From Hyparrhenia diplandra (taxonomy: Eukaryota > Streptophyta > Magnoliopsida > Poales > Poaceae), in assembly GCA_015847255.1 (NCBI GenBank), contig JADLZK010007780.1, forward strand, positions 62,001-126,000: a stretch of DNA of 64,000 nucleotides, read 5' to 3'. The notes under the pieces are model-generated. The model was not told the DNA's origin. It worked only from the letters and a program-made list of their open reading frames with translations, and ran no database searches. Shown one piece after another: positions 24,514 through 34,435 of the stretch (position 1 is its first letter; every line of letters starts with the position of its first letter). Made by a program: the position numbers and the translations under genes.

Positions 24514-24901
24514 TCAGCCGCGGCATCTGGTGATGCGGGAGCACCCACGGTGGTAGGGGTTGGCCTGTCCACCGGGTCGGCAGTTGTAGTAGCTGGCGCC
24601 GCGGCGAGAGCACGGCACGTTGTCCCGACGCAGCGCGCCGTAGCTGATGTACCCGCCGCCGTAGAGCGCGCGGCGGTGGGATTCCCGCGGACCCGGTGGC
24701 GAAGTCCAGGCCGCCCTCTTCCTCGGAGTCCTCGGCGGCGAGGCACTCGGCCACCGTGCCGCGGCACTCCTTCCGCCGACCCGAGGAGGAAGAGGAGAGG
24801 AAGGTTCCCAGGTCCAGATCGATGTGGCTCCCGCTGGCGGCGGCGGCAGAGGCAGTCACGGCCAGCAGCAGGAGAAGGAGCGGCAGCGCTAGCCTAGCCA
24901 T
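24514..24901 (-). CDS. RALF: RALF (rapid alkalinization factor) peptide precursor, one frameshift
   Basis: Start ATG at 24901 (MARLALPLLLLLLAVTASA, a signal peptide), stop TGA at 24514. The propeptide (CRGTVAECLAAEDSEEEGG) leads to the S1P-type site RRAL, then the mature peptide with YISYGALRRDNVPCS, CRPGGQANPYHRGC and RITRCRG, including the four conserved Cys. RALFs are secreted ligands of CrRLK1L kinases and bind LRX proteins in the wall, raising apoplastic pH and modulating growth and immunity. The span is 388 nt; one surplus base near 24685 (in GGGTCCGCGGG) throws off the frame between propeptide and mature peptide. Without it the length is 128 codons plus stop, typical of the family. Single exon, as is usual. 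Confidence 0.92.
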
Positions 24902-25130
24902 GGTGTGCAGCAGGCGGCGGCGTCGAAGGGGGTGTGGGGAAAGCGCGTTGGAGAGGATAGAAGCAGAGAGAGAGAGAGAACCCGTGAGCTGGATGTCTGG
25001 GTGTGAGCTCGTGAGAGGAGTGGAGAGAGAGTCTGGGCGAGGGAGGCGCGGCGCAGAGATAAAGGAGAGAGAGAGAGGGAGGCGTGTGGAGGTGGCGAAG
25101 GGGAAGGGAACGCGGCGCCGAGGGTGGGCG
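24902..25130 (-). promoter_or_regulatory. RALF 5' leader and proximal promoter, CT-rich
   Basis: On the minus strand this is a CT-rich leader with a (CT)n run at about 24966-24979 and another near 25065-25080, a common grass core-promoter feature, plus a weak TATA-like CTTTATC at about 25057. A longer upstream ORF frame exists in this GC/CT-rich leader but carries no signal peptide and is not used in the call. Confidence 0.4.
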
Positions 25131-25537
25131 GCACACAGCTGGGCACAGCTGTGCTGGTGCTGCAGCTGCAGGTGCCAAAAGAGGCGACGCCACGACGGAA
25201 GGAGGTTGATGGTGGGAGTGAGAGGACAGCGACATGTGCGTGGGGTTAATGGCGGTGGCCACCGGCAGGCGTAATCACGGGAGACGCTAATCATCTCCAG
25301 GTGGCGAGCATGATACAATAGGATTGATTGTGATTGGGTGGGTGGTGGTTTGGTTAGGCCCTCTGATTCTCCTTTGGTTCAGGACAAGAAAAAGACCTAA
25401 CCATGTGCATGGTCGTGGAGGGAGGGAGGGACTGGTAGCTCTAGCACAGCTCGTGGATGCACTTCCTTCAGTTTTATTTAGCTGTTAACATTGGTTTCCA
25501 TTGCATTATACAGATATACATCGTTTGCATTACCTAG
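25131..25537. other. RALF upstream flank
   Basis: Distal promoter region; no repeat or gene seen before the MITE. Confidence 0.35.
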
Positions 25538-25539
25538 TA

Positions 25540-25763
25540 CTCCCTCCCGTATTGGTAAAAGAAGTCGTTTAGGACAGACAAACGATACGGTCTCCAAAAC
25601 ATGACTTTGACATATTGTTATTATAAAAATATTTATTGAAACGAGATATATGTATACTATAAATTTCACATTTATAAACTTAACAACTTAAAAGTTATTG
25701 ATAAATTATATTTTCAATGTTAACCTTTTTTCAAAACGACTTTCTTTACCAATACGGAGGGAG
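25540..25763. mobile_element. Stowaway-type MITE (Tc1/mariner), TA TSD
   Basis: TA at 25538-25539 and 25764-25765. The left end is CTCCCTCCCGTATTGGTAAA; the right end GACTTTCTTTACCAATACGG AGGGAG is its complement over about 28 bases. The inside is AT-rich and non-coding. Confidence 0.92.
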
Positions 25764-25765
25764 TA

Positions 25766-26156
25766 TGTAGTATTCAGATTTACTCATGTTATAAAATGTA
25801 GGTTCGGGCCGATACACACATAAAAAATGGAATATTTGCTTATATCTCTATACTTTAACTATAAACAAATACAAGACCTCAACTACAACATGGAGGGTAC
25901 GTTTGATGGGGAGCGCAAGAGTGGCTCGGGCCTAGGAGCCTGGCCCCTGGCCAGCCGCAAAACAAGTCGCGACTAAAAAAAAAGAGGCCTTGGTTGATTC
26001 ATGTTCCAAGTTGTTCGGTCCAAGCAACCCGGTGTTTGAATTCACTTTCAAAGACAAGCCCAACGACCAAAGCCACCACCATCGTGCCCAAATCGGTCGT
26101 GCGAGGACGAGAACGCGCTGGCCGAAAATCAACGAACCCTACAAGCGGTTCAAGGG

Positions 26157-26195
<39 letters not shown>

Positions 26196-26617
26196 TTGCA
26201 CACTAGGAAGCCGGGTTGGGAAATGAGCCAACAGAATCAAGGTGGGCTGCACTTGAAGTGCTCCGGGCACCCCGAGAGCCCTATATCAAACGCGTCCGAG
26301 TGCCCGCGAAATGTAAACGGCCAAATGTAATAATTCTATCAATGCGGTTTAATTCCTATGTGCATAACAACCAAATACCAAGACATTGCATATATTTATA
26401 TTGATTTAAGTTAACGCTAAAACTATAAGGCAACCAATCAGACTCTAAGGTCCATTTGGAAATGTAGAAATTTCTTTTTTTTCATGTTCTATAAACACGT
26501 TTTTCTAAATAAATTAATTAATTTTATACTATGTTTAGTTCAACAGCTCAAAAGGGACGAGGCGCACAACGGACAAGGGTCGACATGGGGACACAGAATT
26601 TTGCCTGTTCACAGTGA
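25766..26617. other. Intergenic with a GA microsatellite
   Basis: No gene seen. (GA)n at 26155-26192. Short ORFs spanning it are driven by the dinucleotide repeat. Confidence 0.4.
26155..26192. repeat. (GA)n microsatellite
   Basis: About 18 GA units, nearly perfect. Confidence 0.95.
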
Positions 26618-26764
26618 GGGTGCAAAGAGATAACCTTAGGTGCACCTCCCGAAACCTCTTTAGCTTAAACATTTATAATATTTTTTTTGAAAATTTAAAA
26701 ACTAGTATAAATATATGAACTAAAGAGGTTTGAAGGTATACCTAGTTGTCTCCAATTTGCACCC
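26618..26764. mobile_element. Small palindromic MITE-like element
   Basis: Ends GGGTGCAAA...TTTGCACCC. Inner arms CCTCTTTAGCTTAAACA and TATGAACTAAAGAGG also pair, giving a 147-bp near-palindrome. No clear TSD, so the superfamily is open. Confidence 0.55.
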
Positions 26765-27473
26765 CTAGTTCACACGGCAGGATATGCAATGCTCATATCT
26801 CAACCATTCATCTTTTGGGAAACGGTTGGGACGAGGGATTTCTTTTTCCCTCTCATTCCTTACTTTTCACTCAAACGAATCCAAAAAGTAATTCAAGAGC
26901 ACTAGCAGACCACATATGGGGCTAAGCACATATACATGCCCACGTACAAAAATATTCAGAATAACAGTTCGCTGAATATATTGGAGCTCTTTTGATCGAG
27001 GTTAGCAATACAATGCTAAGTTCTACATATATTTTACTCTAAACCAAAGTATAGACCCAAAAGCTTAATACAAAAGCTCAACAGGAGAGCATATAGCACT
27101 ATTCCTATCTTCATATACAAAATGTTGTACCACTCAATAGCAGACTTGACCGATCATGCCTTCAGTACTTGACCACTGATGATTTATTTTATCATGCCTT
27201 CAGCACTTTGATCCATTTATAATTTATTTTATCATTAGAGATACTTTAAAAATAATTTATTTACTTTACAATTTACATAAAAATTGTAAATAACACAGGC
27301 GGTCAAATGAGACGATGTTTGAAAAAAAGAAACAACTTGTTTTCGAGGAACAACCGGACAAGGACTGCTTGAATTATTAACAAGTACAAATTCCATGCCA
27401 TGATCAAGAAAATACCCTATGGTACAAGACCAAAAGGCATAAATAAAGCTAGAACAGCATGCAAATACAAGTA
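26765..27473. other. Intergenic, no gene seen
   Basis: AT-rich; ATCATGCCTTCAG occurs twice (27154 and 27193) in a short local duplication. The right part is likely 3' flank of the peptide gene. Confidence 0.4.
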
Positions 27474-27841
27474 TCACTGTGCAGGCGTTTCTGCCGACAA
27501 GAACGACGACGACGACGGGGGCCAGTTGGGGCCTCTCCTGTTGGTGTTGCCGCTTGGCGTGGATGGAGAAGGCATGATCCGCGTCAAGACCTGCTGCTCA
27601 TCCTCCAGCGACCCGACGCGAGGAGGTGTGCCGGCGACCGACCCTTGGCGTGGCGGCTCGACAGCGGTCGCCGTCGAAGGCGCGTTGTTATCGTCGGCAG
27701 AGGATGCAGAGCGCCGGAGGAAGGACGCCCCGCCGCCGCCGCCGCCGCTGCTAGTAGCAGCAGGAACAAGGCGGTGATGGCCGACATTGTTCCGATGGCA
27801 CTTGTTTCCTTGATGCCGCTAGCCATGCTGAATTTGTTCAC
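27474..27841 (-). CDS. Putative small secreted protein, frameshifted
   Basis: ATG at 27841 opens a basic start and a hydrophobic signal-like run (MSAITALFLLLLAAAAAAAG). After a 1-base frame change in a GC-rich run near 27735, a second frame reads FLRRSASSADDNNAPSTATA... and TRIMPSPSTPSGNTNRRGPN before TGA at 27474-27476. A signal peptide, a short variable acidic/basic middle and a Pro/Ser/Gly/Asn-rich C-terminal block resemble plant peptide-hormone precursors, but I cannot place it in a named family. The hAT MITE begins 8 bases upstream of the ATG, within the presumed 5' leader. The intact frame before the shift is 85 codons. Confidence 0.45.
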
Positions 27842-27848
27842 TCTTTAC

Positions 27849-28329
27849 CCCTGTTTTTAAATAGCCCGCTACAGCGGGACGCTATAGCGCTATTTAGCCT
27901 TTTCGGAGGAGAAACGCTAAGCTATGATGATTTTAGCGCTGAACGCTATTTGCCGCTATTATTTTCTAATAAAGCGCTAACTTCGCTAAATCATAGGTCG
28001 TTTAGCCCGCTATTTGTAGTTGGATTGTCATTTCCGTCGGCCGGTCTCGGCCCAATTAAATGTCAGGCCCAAATCGCCCAAAGCAACCCTAGCCATCCTC
28101 ACCGGTGCCCCCGCCAAATCCCGTGTGTAATGTGTTAGCAAGACTTTGATGCATCATGTATGTCCTTTTTATAATGTTTTCATCTTTATTATGTGTAAAA
28201 TTACCTAATGTTTGTCATAGTTTTTGCTTAGCCGCTAAATGGCTTAGCCCGTTATTAGCGCGCTATAGCCTTTCTTAGCTTTTTGGAGAGGCCGCCTCTA
28301 AGCGTCTTAGCCCGCTATTTAAAACAGGG
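27849..28329. mobile_element. hAT-type MITE, 8-bp TSD
   Basis: TSD CTCTTTAC at 27841-27848 and 28330-28337, exact. TIRs CCCTGTTTTTAAATAGC at the left and GCTATTTAAAACAGGG at the right, with many GCGCTATAGC-type subterminal words. 481 bp, non-coding. The left TSD overlaps the start codon region of the adjacent peptide gene (minus). Confidence 0.92.
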
Positions 28330-28337
28330 CTCTTTAC

Positions 28338-28521
28338 TTTACCACGGGAATTGAAGGAGGTTAATCTTATGGGTTATGTATGACTCAACTTATTTATATA
28401 GACAGTATAATGTCAAATGATTCAGATAAAAAAATAGAGTTGGAAACCCATCTTCTCTTACCATAATAACCAAATTATTTATCTATTACCGTAACAACCA
28501 AACTATTTATTGCCATATATA
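28338..28521. other. Spacer between hAT MITE and Mutator-like element
   Basis: AT-rich, nothing recognised. Confidence 0.4.
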
Positions 28522-28530
28522 TTATATATA

Positions 28531-30903
28531 GGGCTTATTGGCTACACACCACTGAAATTTTCACGTTTTTGAGAGACACCACTACTTTTTGCCTAATTGG
28601 TCTCACACCATTACAATTTCACTTAAGTTTGAAATACACCACTATCTACACTTTTGATGGACGCTGGCCCACATACAAAAAGTGCATGAGGGAGGCGTAT
28701 TTTCGTATGGACCATTTAGCCCTCCAAAAGGATAGGCTCTGTCTCCCTCGTCCCCTGTCTTGTCCGTCTCCTTCTCTTGCCTCGGCCGAGCTTGTGGAGC
28801 GGAACAGGGCGCGGCTTTGGCGGAACAGGAACAGCAAGGCCGAGCGGAGGCTCAGGATCGGGTGCCACAGCAAGGGCGAGCGGCACTAGTAACGAAATGA
28901 TTTTGCGAGCATCGGCAAAATCTTTTCCGTGGCGGCACTTTTTTGCCCGTCACGGAAAATACCCGCCACACATTTTTTTTTTTTTTTGCGTGGCGGGCGT
29001 GTTTTTGCCCGCCACGGAAAAGATTTTTTGCGTGGCGGGCACCTTTAAAGGCCCGCCACGGAAAATGCAAAGGCCCAACCGGCCCAGAACCAGCCCCGAT
29101 AACCTTCAACATATATATACCGCAACTTAGGTTTTGCACTCCCGCAGTCACTCCTTCCCTCCCGCGGTCGCCGCTTCCCGCATCACCGCGACTCCCTCCC
29201 TCCCACAGTCACCGCGATTCTCTCTCTCCCTCTCACGGCTTGGGGCCCGGTAACCCTCCTCTCCCCTCCGCCCGCTGTCGCGCCCCCCTCCCTCTCCTCC
29301 CCATGTGAGCTCCAAATCCATGGCGCCTCTTCCCCCCACCGCTCCCCGGACTTCCTCTCATGGGCCGGCGGAGGGCGGCGCGAGTTGGACAACCGAGGGC
29401 GGCTCCCATGGACGACGGAGGGCGGTGCGGTGGACGGGCGCGAGAAAATCCTGTGTACGCCCCTAGTCTTCCCTCTCTCTTAGATTTGGTGAGCTTTTTC
29501 CATCCCTAACCCTAGCTCCCTGCAGATCTGGCGCCGGCTCTCTCTCATGGCGCGGATCCGGGATGGGAACGGCTCTAGCGGCAACATCGGGCGTTGCATC
29601 CATGGCGGGAGCGGCTCAAGGAGTGAGGTGGCGGTGCGGATCCCGGCTCGGGAGCAGCTCAAGGGGTGAAGGCGGGGCGGATCCGTCCTCCGGCTGCGGA
29701 TCGAGGGACGACGGCGCCGGCGAGGATCCCGGAGGACGGGCGAATACGGCAGTGTCCGGTGGCGGAAGACGCGATCCCTCGGCCGGGCGCGCGAAGAGTT
29801 ACGCCGGGCCGACGAGCGGCGGTGGCGGCGGATCCCTAACCCTAGATGGCTCGGCGGGCCCATGGATGGGCTTGGCGGCCTGTCTAGGGTTTTTGCTATT
29901 TTTTTATTTTTTCGAATCTTTACCGTGGGGGCATCCTAATGTGCCCGCCACGGTTCATCTATTAACCATGACGGGCGAGTGGCCCGCCACGGAGAAGACT
30001 TTGATTTACCGTGACCTTCTCTCGGGTGGCGGGGGCGCCCCGCCCCGCCACGTAAAACCTAGGCGCCCGTCACCCAAAATGTTTTCGGTACTAGTGCGGG
30101 CACGACGTCGTTGGCCGCGTTGGAGCGGAACGGGGCACGACACCGTGGGCACGGGCGAAGTCGGAGTAGGGACGCTGCACGGAGGCGCCGGCGAGGCGGA
30201 CCCAAGCGCGTCGGCGGCCACGGGCGCAGGCGGAGCGAGGCGCTAACGTCTCGCGGGCGGCGACGCCTTGGCGTTGATGGCTCCGGCGTCATGCGCGCGC
30301 CCGCGACGCCCGGACGTGTGGTCGACAAGTATTTTGTTTCTCTCCACTGCCCTCCGTGTTGTCACATGCATTAATTCCTATTTTTTAGACTCCACGAGAA
30401 CCCGGCTGCGAACTGAGCTCGCGAGGCCGCATGCCGCAACAGCCGAGCCTTTTCGCTCAACTCCGCGGCCTACTTGTCCGGCCTCCCGGTCCCGCACGAT
30501 GTGGTGACGATGGGTGCGGAGTGGTGCTTGCCGGTGGTGAACGGTACCCCGCCGGCGGCCACGGCCATCGAAGTCCCGCACGGATCTGGTGTCGGTAAGG
30601 GAGTTCGTGGTTGCGTCATGGAGTTTGCGCAACGCGTCCACGACAAGGGAGTTCGTGGGTCGCTGCGCCCGATGGAGTCTGCTCCCCGCCTCGTCCATGT
30701 ATATAGAGGTCGGGGCAAAAGGGTCCATTAGCACCTATATACACTTGCCATACACCTGTCAGTGGGTCCAAGACGGCGTCCAACGTATATAATGGTGTAT
30801 TTCAAACTTGAGTGAAATTATAATGGTGTGAGACCAATTAGGCGAATAATAGTGGTGTCTCTCAAAAACGTGAAAATTTCAGTGGTGTGTAGCCAATAAA
30901 CCC
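28531..30903. mobile_element. Mutator-like element, imperfect 9-bp TSD, carrying a nested CACTA
   Basis: TIRs over about 110 bp: left GGGCTTATTGGCTACACACC, right GGTGTGTAGCCAATAAACCC, nearly identical through the GAGAGACACCACTA and AATTGGTCTCACACCATTA blocks. TSD TTATATATA (28522-28530) and TTGTATATA (30904-30912), 8 of 9 matching. The inside is GC-rich; the 3' half holds a frame LSGLPVPHDVVTMGAEWC (about 30470-30530) that could be a captured host gene piece (pack-MULE type), not identified. Without the nested CACTA the element would be about 1.16 kb. Confidence 0.88.
28884..30096. mobile_element. Non-autonomous CACTA element nested in the Mutator-like element
   Basis: Ends CACTAGTAACGAAA and TTTTCGGTACTAGTG; TSD CGG at 28881-28883 and 30097-30099. 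Subterminal words CCGTGGCGGGC / GCCCGCCACGG recur at least eight times in both orientations near the ends, as expected of transposase-binding repeats. The inside (about 29130-29880) is GC-rich with frames but no transposase domain. Confidence 0.92.
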
Positions 30904-30912
30904 TTGTATATA

Positions 30913-31191
30913 TCACCAAAATGTATTGTACTACTATATCTAAATATATAGTCAATTTGTAACTTGTAGTTGGTAAAATATTATCCCGCTATCTTCCAAT
31001 CTTTCGTGATTTGATTGATTTATTGTTTTGTTCTTTCGATTGATTGATTGTTTTGTTCTTTCTTTCCGTTTCGTGGAGCTGTAAAAAAATTTATACCAAG
31101 TGTTGCTATGTTTTCATCCCAAAGTTAATAAATCCGGTTCGTGTTTTGTCCCACACATGCATCCCTGCATTTGATGCCGTCGGTAAAAGTT
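30913..31191. other. Spacer, no gene seen
   Basis: AT-rich; contains a short repeated GATTGATT/TTGTTTTGTTCTTTC pattern (31010-31060). Confidence 0.4.
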
Positions 31192-31194
31192 TAA

Positions 31195-32150
31195 GGGCGT
31201 GTTTGGGGTGGCTCCAGAGCCAAACTTCAGGGTGGAGTCGGCTGGAGCTAGCCAAACACCCCAACCTGCAACTCCATGGAGCAGACCTAACTCGAGCCTG
31301 TAGTGCAAATAGACGAGTTTTGGAGCACCTCCTTTCTTTGCTCGAGAATCGACAAAAATGAAACTAGACATGGAGTTGGGGTGTAATTACCCACCAATGT
31401 CATCAATAAGTGGAAAATAACGTTTCGTTTCTATTCTGTTTCCCTTCACCCACCACCGCTGAAGCTCTCCTTCGCGGACGCCCGCGCGACCCTTCCCGAC
31501 ATCGCCGCCTCCCTACCCCGCGAGCTCCTTTCCCCCAGCGCCGCCTACGCCCCTCGGGCTCCCCTTCCCGAGCCTTTGCCGCCTCCCCAGACCGGCGCGA
31601 CCTCCCCTTCCCCCGCCCGCTCGGAGATGCCCTTCCCCGATGCCGCGAGATCCCCTTCTCCGACGCCACCGCAAGCTCCGTTTCCCCTGCCGAGCAACAG
31701 CCCAACGCCGCTGCCCGTGGAGCGCTTGGTCGCTCCTGTCACTGGGCGAGCGTCGGACGCCACGCCGCAGGAGGCCACCACGCCATCCGCAAAGCTGCGG
31801 CGCTCCGACGCCGCCACCACGGCGTCGCTCACCCGCCACCACGGGCGCCTTCCGACGCCGCGAAATCCTCTTCCCCCGCCCGCGTCGAGGGTGTTGTCCG
31901 TGAGGGGGCTACTCCAGGAGGCCCATGCGGGACGGGAGAGGCGGTGGGGAAGGGAGGCGAGCGCCGAGAGCGACGCCGTGCACGGCTGGGGGAAGATTGA
32001 AAATTGGGACCCAATTTGGGACCCGCAGACGAGGATGGAGCTGGTAGCCAAACACCCCAATTTGAGTTTAGAGTTTTGGAGTGGAGTCGGCTCCACTGAG
32101 TTTTGGATGGGAGCAGCTCCACCCTGGAGTTGGAGCCACCCAAACAGCCC
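31195..32150. mobile_element. PIF/Harbinger-like non-autonomous element, TAA TSD
   Basis: TSD TAA at 31192-31194 and 32151-32153. Ends GGGCGTGTTTGGGGTGGCTCC and GGAGCCACCCAAACAGCCC pair, and further subterminal GGAGTCGGCTGGAGC / GGAGTCGGCTCC and CAAACACCCCAA words repeat. The inside is Pro-rich GC sequence; frames of 196-209 codons exist but show no domain and overlap in several phases. Confidence 0.82.
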
Positions 32151-32217
32151 TAAATCGATGAATGCCATGAGAGATGATGGGCCAGCGCCCATGGCACATA
32201 AATAATAAATTAAAGGT

Positions 32218-32247
32218 TATGCTCAAAAAAAAAAAAAAAAAAAAAAA
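32218..32247 (+). mobile_element. Poly(A) micro-insertion with TSD
   Basis: Insert TATGCTC followed by about 23 A, flanked by AAATTAAAGGT at 32207-32217 and 32245-32255. Looks like an extremely 5'-truncated target-primed reverse transcription product. Confidence 0.65.
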
Positions 32248-32255
32248 TTAAAGGT

Positions 32256-34435
32256 GGTAAAATAAATTCATTTCAGGATATGCCAAAGAAAGTTGCTACT
32301 CCAATCACTGATATCTTGAACTAGTCTTGCATCTTAATATTACAGAAAATAGTTTTTAAGAAACTCTTAATATTACTATATTTTAGGGAAACTTGTGTAA
32401 TATTATTATTATTATTAGTAGTAGTAGTAGTAGTACTACTACTACTATACTATAATTGGGAGGAACATAATAGAGCCTCCACGTTAATCATTGTATTATT
32501 ACTATAAATTATATTTAGGACAAAAAGCCTATACGCAGAGTAATAAAAGCCCATATAACAGAGAAAAAGCCCGCTTTTTTAGCTGGATGGAGGTCGTAGC
32601 CTGGCCCGCAGAGAAAAGGCCCATCCGCAGGAGCCCACGAACAGCAAGCTTAGCCCAACGGTCGAAGCAAGCCTGCATTCAGATTAAGAATTCAGTAGCG
32701 TACGGGCCAGTTTGGACGGCGCAAAACGGCAGGGAACACGATGATGGGCTGACGTGGTTCCCAGCTCACCGCTGTTTCTTTTGGTTGATTTCAGCTAGTC
32801 ACATTTGCAGCATGACATATAAGACATTGACAAGGTGTAAAAAAACATATTACGACTAGTAATATCTTAAAGAAATATATTGGCTAAAATAAAGACAAAA
32901 ATATATGCTACGTAATATTTTTGTAGAGAATATAGCAGTTTTGTCAGAAAATTAGGCAAAGTTAAGCATGCTTTAATCCAAAAATACAGAGAAAAAAAAA
33001 GGTCATGACAACATGTATGTGTTTGTGTGATTTATTCGCAATAATTATCATGATAAACATACTAAACATCAATCTAAAAACAACGTAAGTGCATTTTTAT
33101 AAGCGTGTCGAGAGGCGTAGGCCGATGCCCCAGATGTGTGTCATTTCCACCGGATGATGACCAACATAGTGAGCTATTAGGTATAGCCCATCATGCTCAA
33201 TGCAGTGTAGGAAGAGAAGTTGACCCCACAACATGAGGCTACAAGGAAGTAGCTAGTGAGAAAGAGTTAGGATACACAAAGGGGCTATAGCCGGTGTGAA
33301 GAAATGTTCCTTTGTTAAGCTTCTCTAGTATAAAAATGGATCCAACTTCCCTTGCTCCATCGGCATATCAGTTTTCCACGGATTAGTATGGCTCTAACAA
33401 AAGGATCCTATATTTTTAGGTGTTGAATAGGAAAATTTGACCTTAGATTGCACTTGGGAGATTTTGAATGAAGACCCTTTTCAACCCGTTGATACCTTTC
33501 CTAAGTAGGGCCTCCTAATAATGCACTAAAAGAGTTAGTTACATTTTAGTCATTGGATGAGGATCCAACGGCTATGATATCATGTTGTTTGACGCCTAGC
33601 GTTTTCGCATGGCTATTTTCTTTTTCTCGCATGCATGACTACCATTAATGCTTACCCGTTGTCAACATACGTAGCTCCCTCAACCAACCCTCCTCTCCGA
33701 GCGCAATCCCATGTCATCCCTATGATCACCAACATTGCCCACCTAAACTGTCATTTCAACTTTCACACATATTAAGACTTGCTCCAACCGTCGATCTATG
33801 TTTTCCATCGTCCATAGACATAGGAAGAAGGACGACGTCCAAGGCACACATTTGGGGAACAGGAACCCCATCGCAGAGAGACCCTATTGCACCCACAACA
33901 AATTCCTTCCCATCTCCCGTGCCGCCATGGCCATGGGCGTCCCCACCCCGACCCAGCCCGACTAGATCCTCCGCCTCTCGCCGCCATCTCTCCCGCTCCC
34001 ACCACCGGGACAACCTACCTCCCCAAGCCCCTTTTAAGCTTGGCGAAGATAGAGAAGAGGTGCTATTGTAGAGCAAGCGACCTTAAACGCGGGATAAAGT
34101 TTGCATACGAAGAAACTACCAATATTGTTGTTCGCTAAGGGGAAATATCAATCAAAATATCAATCAAAGAGTAGTAAACAAGCCACAAACCCTACAATAT
34201 CCACAAACCCTACAATATCCTCACTCCCCACCCCACCCCAACCCAAGTACAAAACCTGAGTAGTATACGGTACACCTACCAACCCCAAGTACGCGTACTA
34301 GTCTACTCTAATCCGACCCTGATTCCAAGAAGAGGGCACCACCAAACCTCGAAAGATTCCCAAAGCTGACCATCCAGAAAACCAAGAAATCTCACTCCTT
34401 GCCCCTTTTCTCTCTCTCCTCTATCCTCCGTCGCC
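32256..34435. other. Intergenic and APRL promoter side, no gene seen
   Basis: AT-rich with a trinucleotide array (32401-32452). A weak antisense frame (33756-34076) has no domain. Short tandem repeats ATATCAATCAA (34146-34166) and CCTACAATATCC (34191-34220) precede the APRL start. Confidence 0.4.
32401..32452. repeat. (ATT)n(AGT)n(ACT)n microsatellite
   Basis: Compound trinucleotide array in which AGT units are followed by their complement ACT, so it can fold on itself. Confidence 0.9.

Noticed and set aside
24461..25318. 285-codon minus frame starting upstream of RALF
   Set aside because: The RALF signal peptide starts at 24901. The upstream part is CT-rich leader translated in the same frame, and the downstream part is the mature region in the wrong frame.
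29563..30246. 227-codon frame in the nested CACTA
   Set aside because: It crosses the CACTA right end into the Mutator-like element and shows only GC-driven composition.
31410..32205. Long Pro/Arg-rich frames in the PIF/Harbinger-like element
   Set aside because: Several phases and both strands are open, no domain is seen, and one frame runs past the element's end.
33756..34076. 106-codon minus frame upstream of APRL
   Set aside because: No domain, signal peptide or codon pattern to support a gene.
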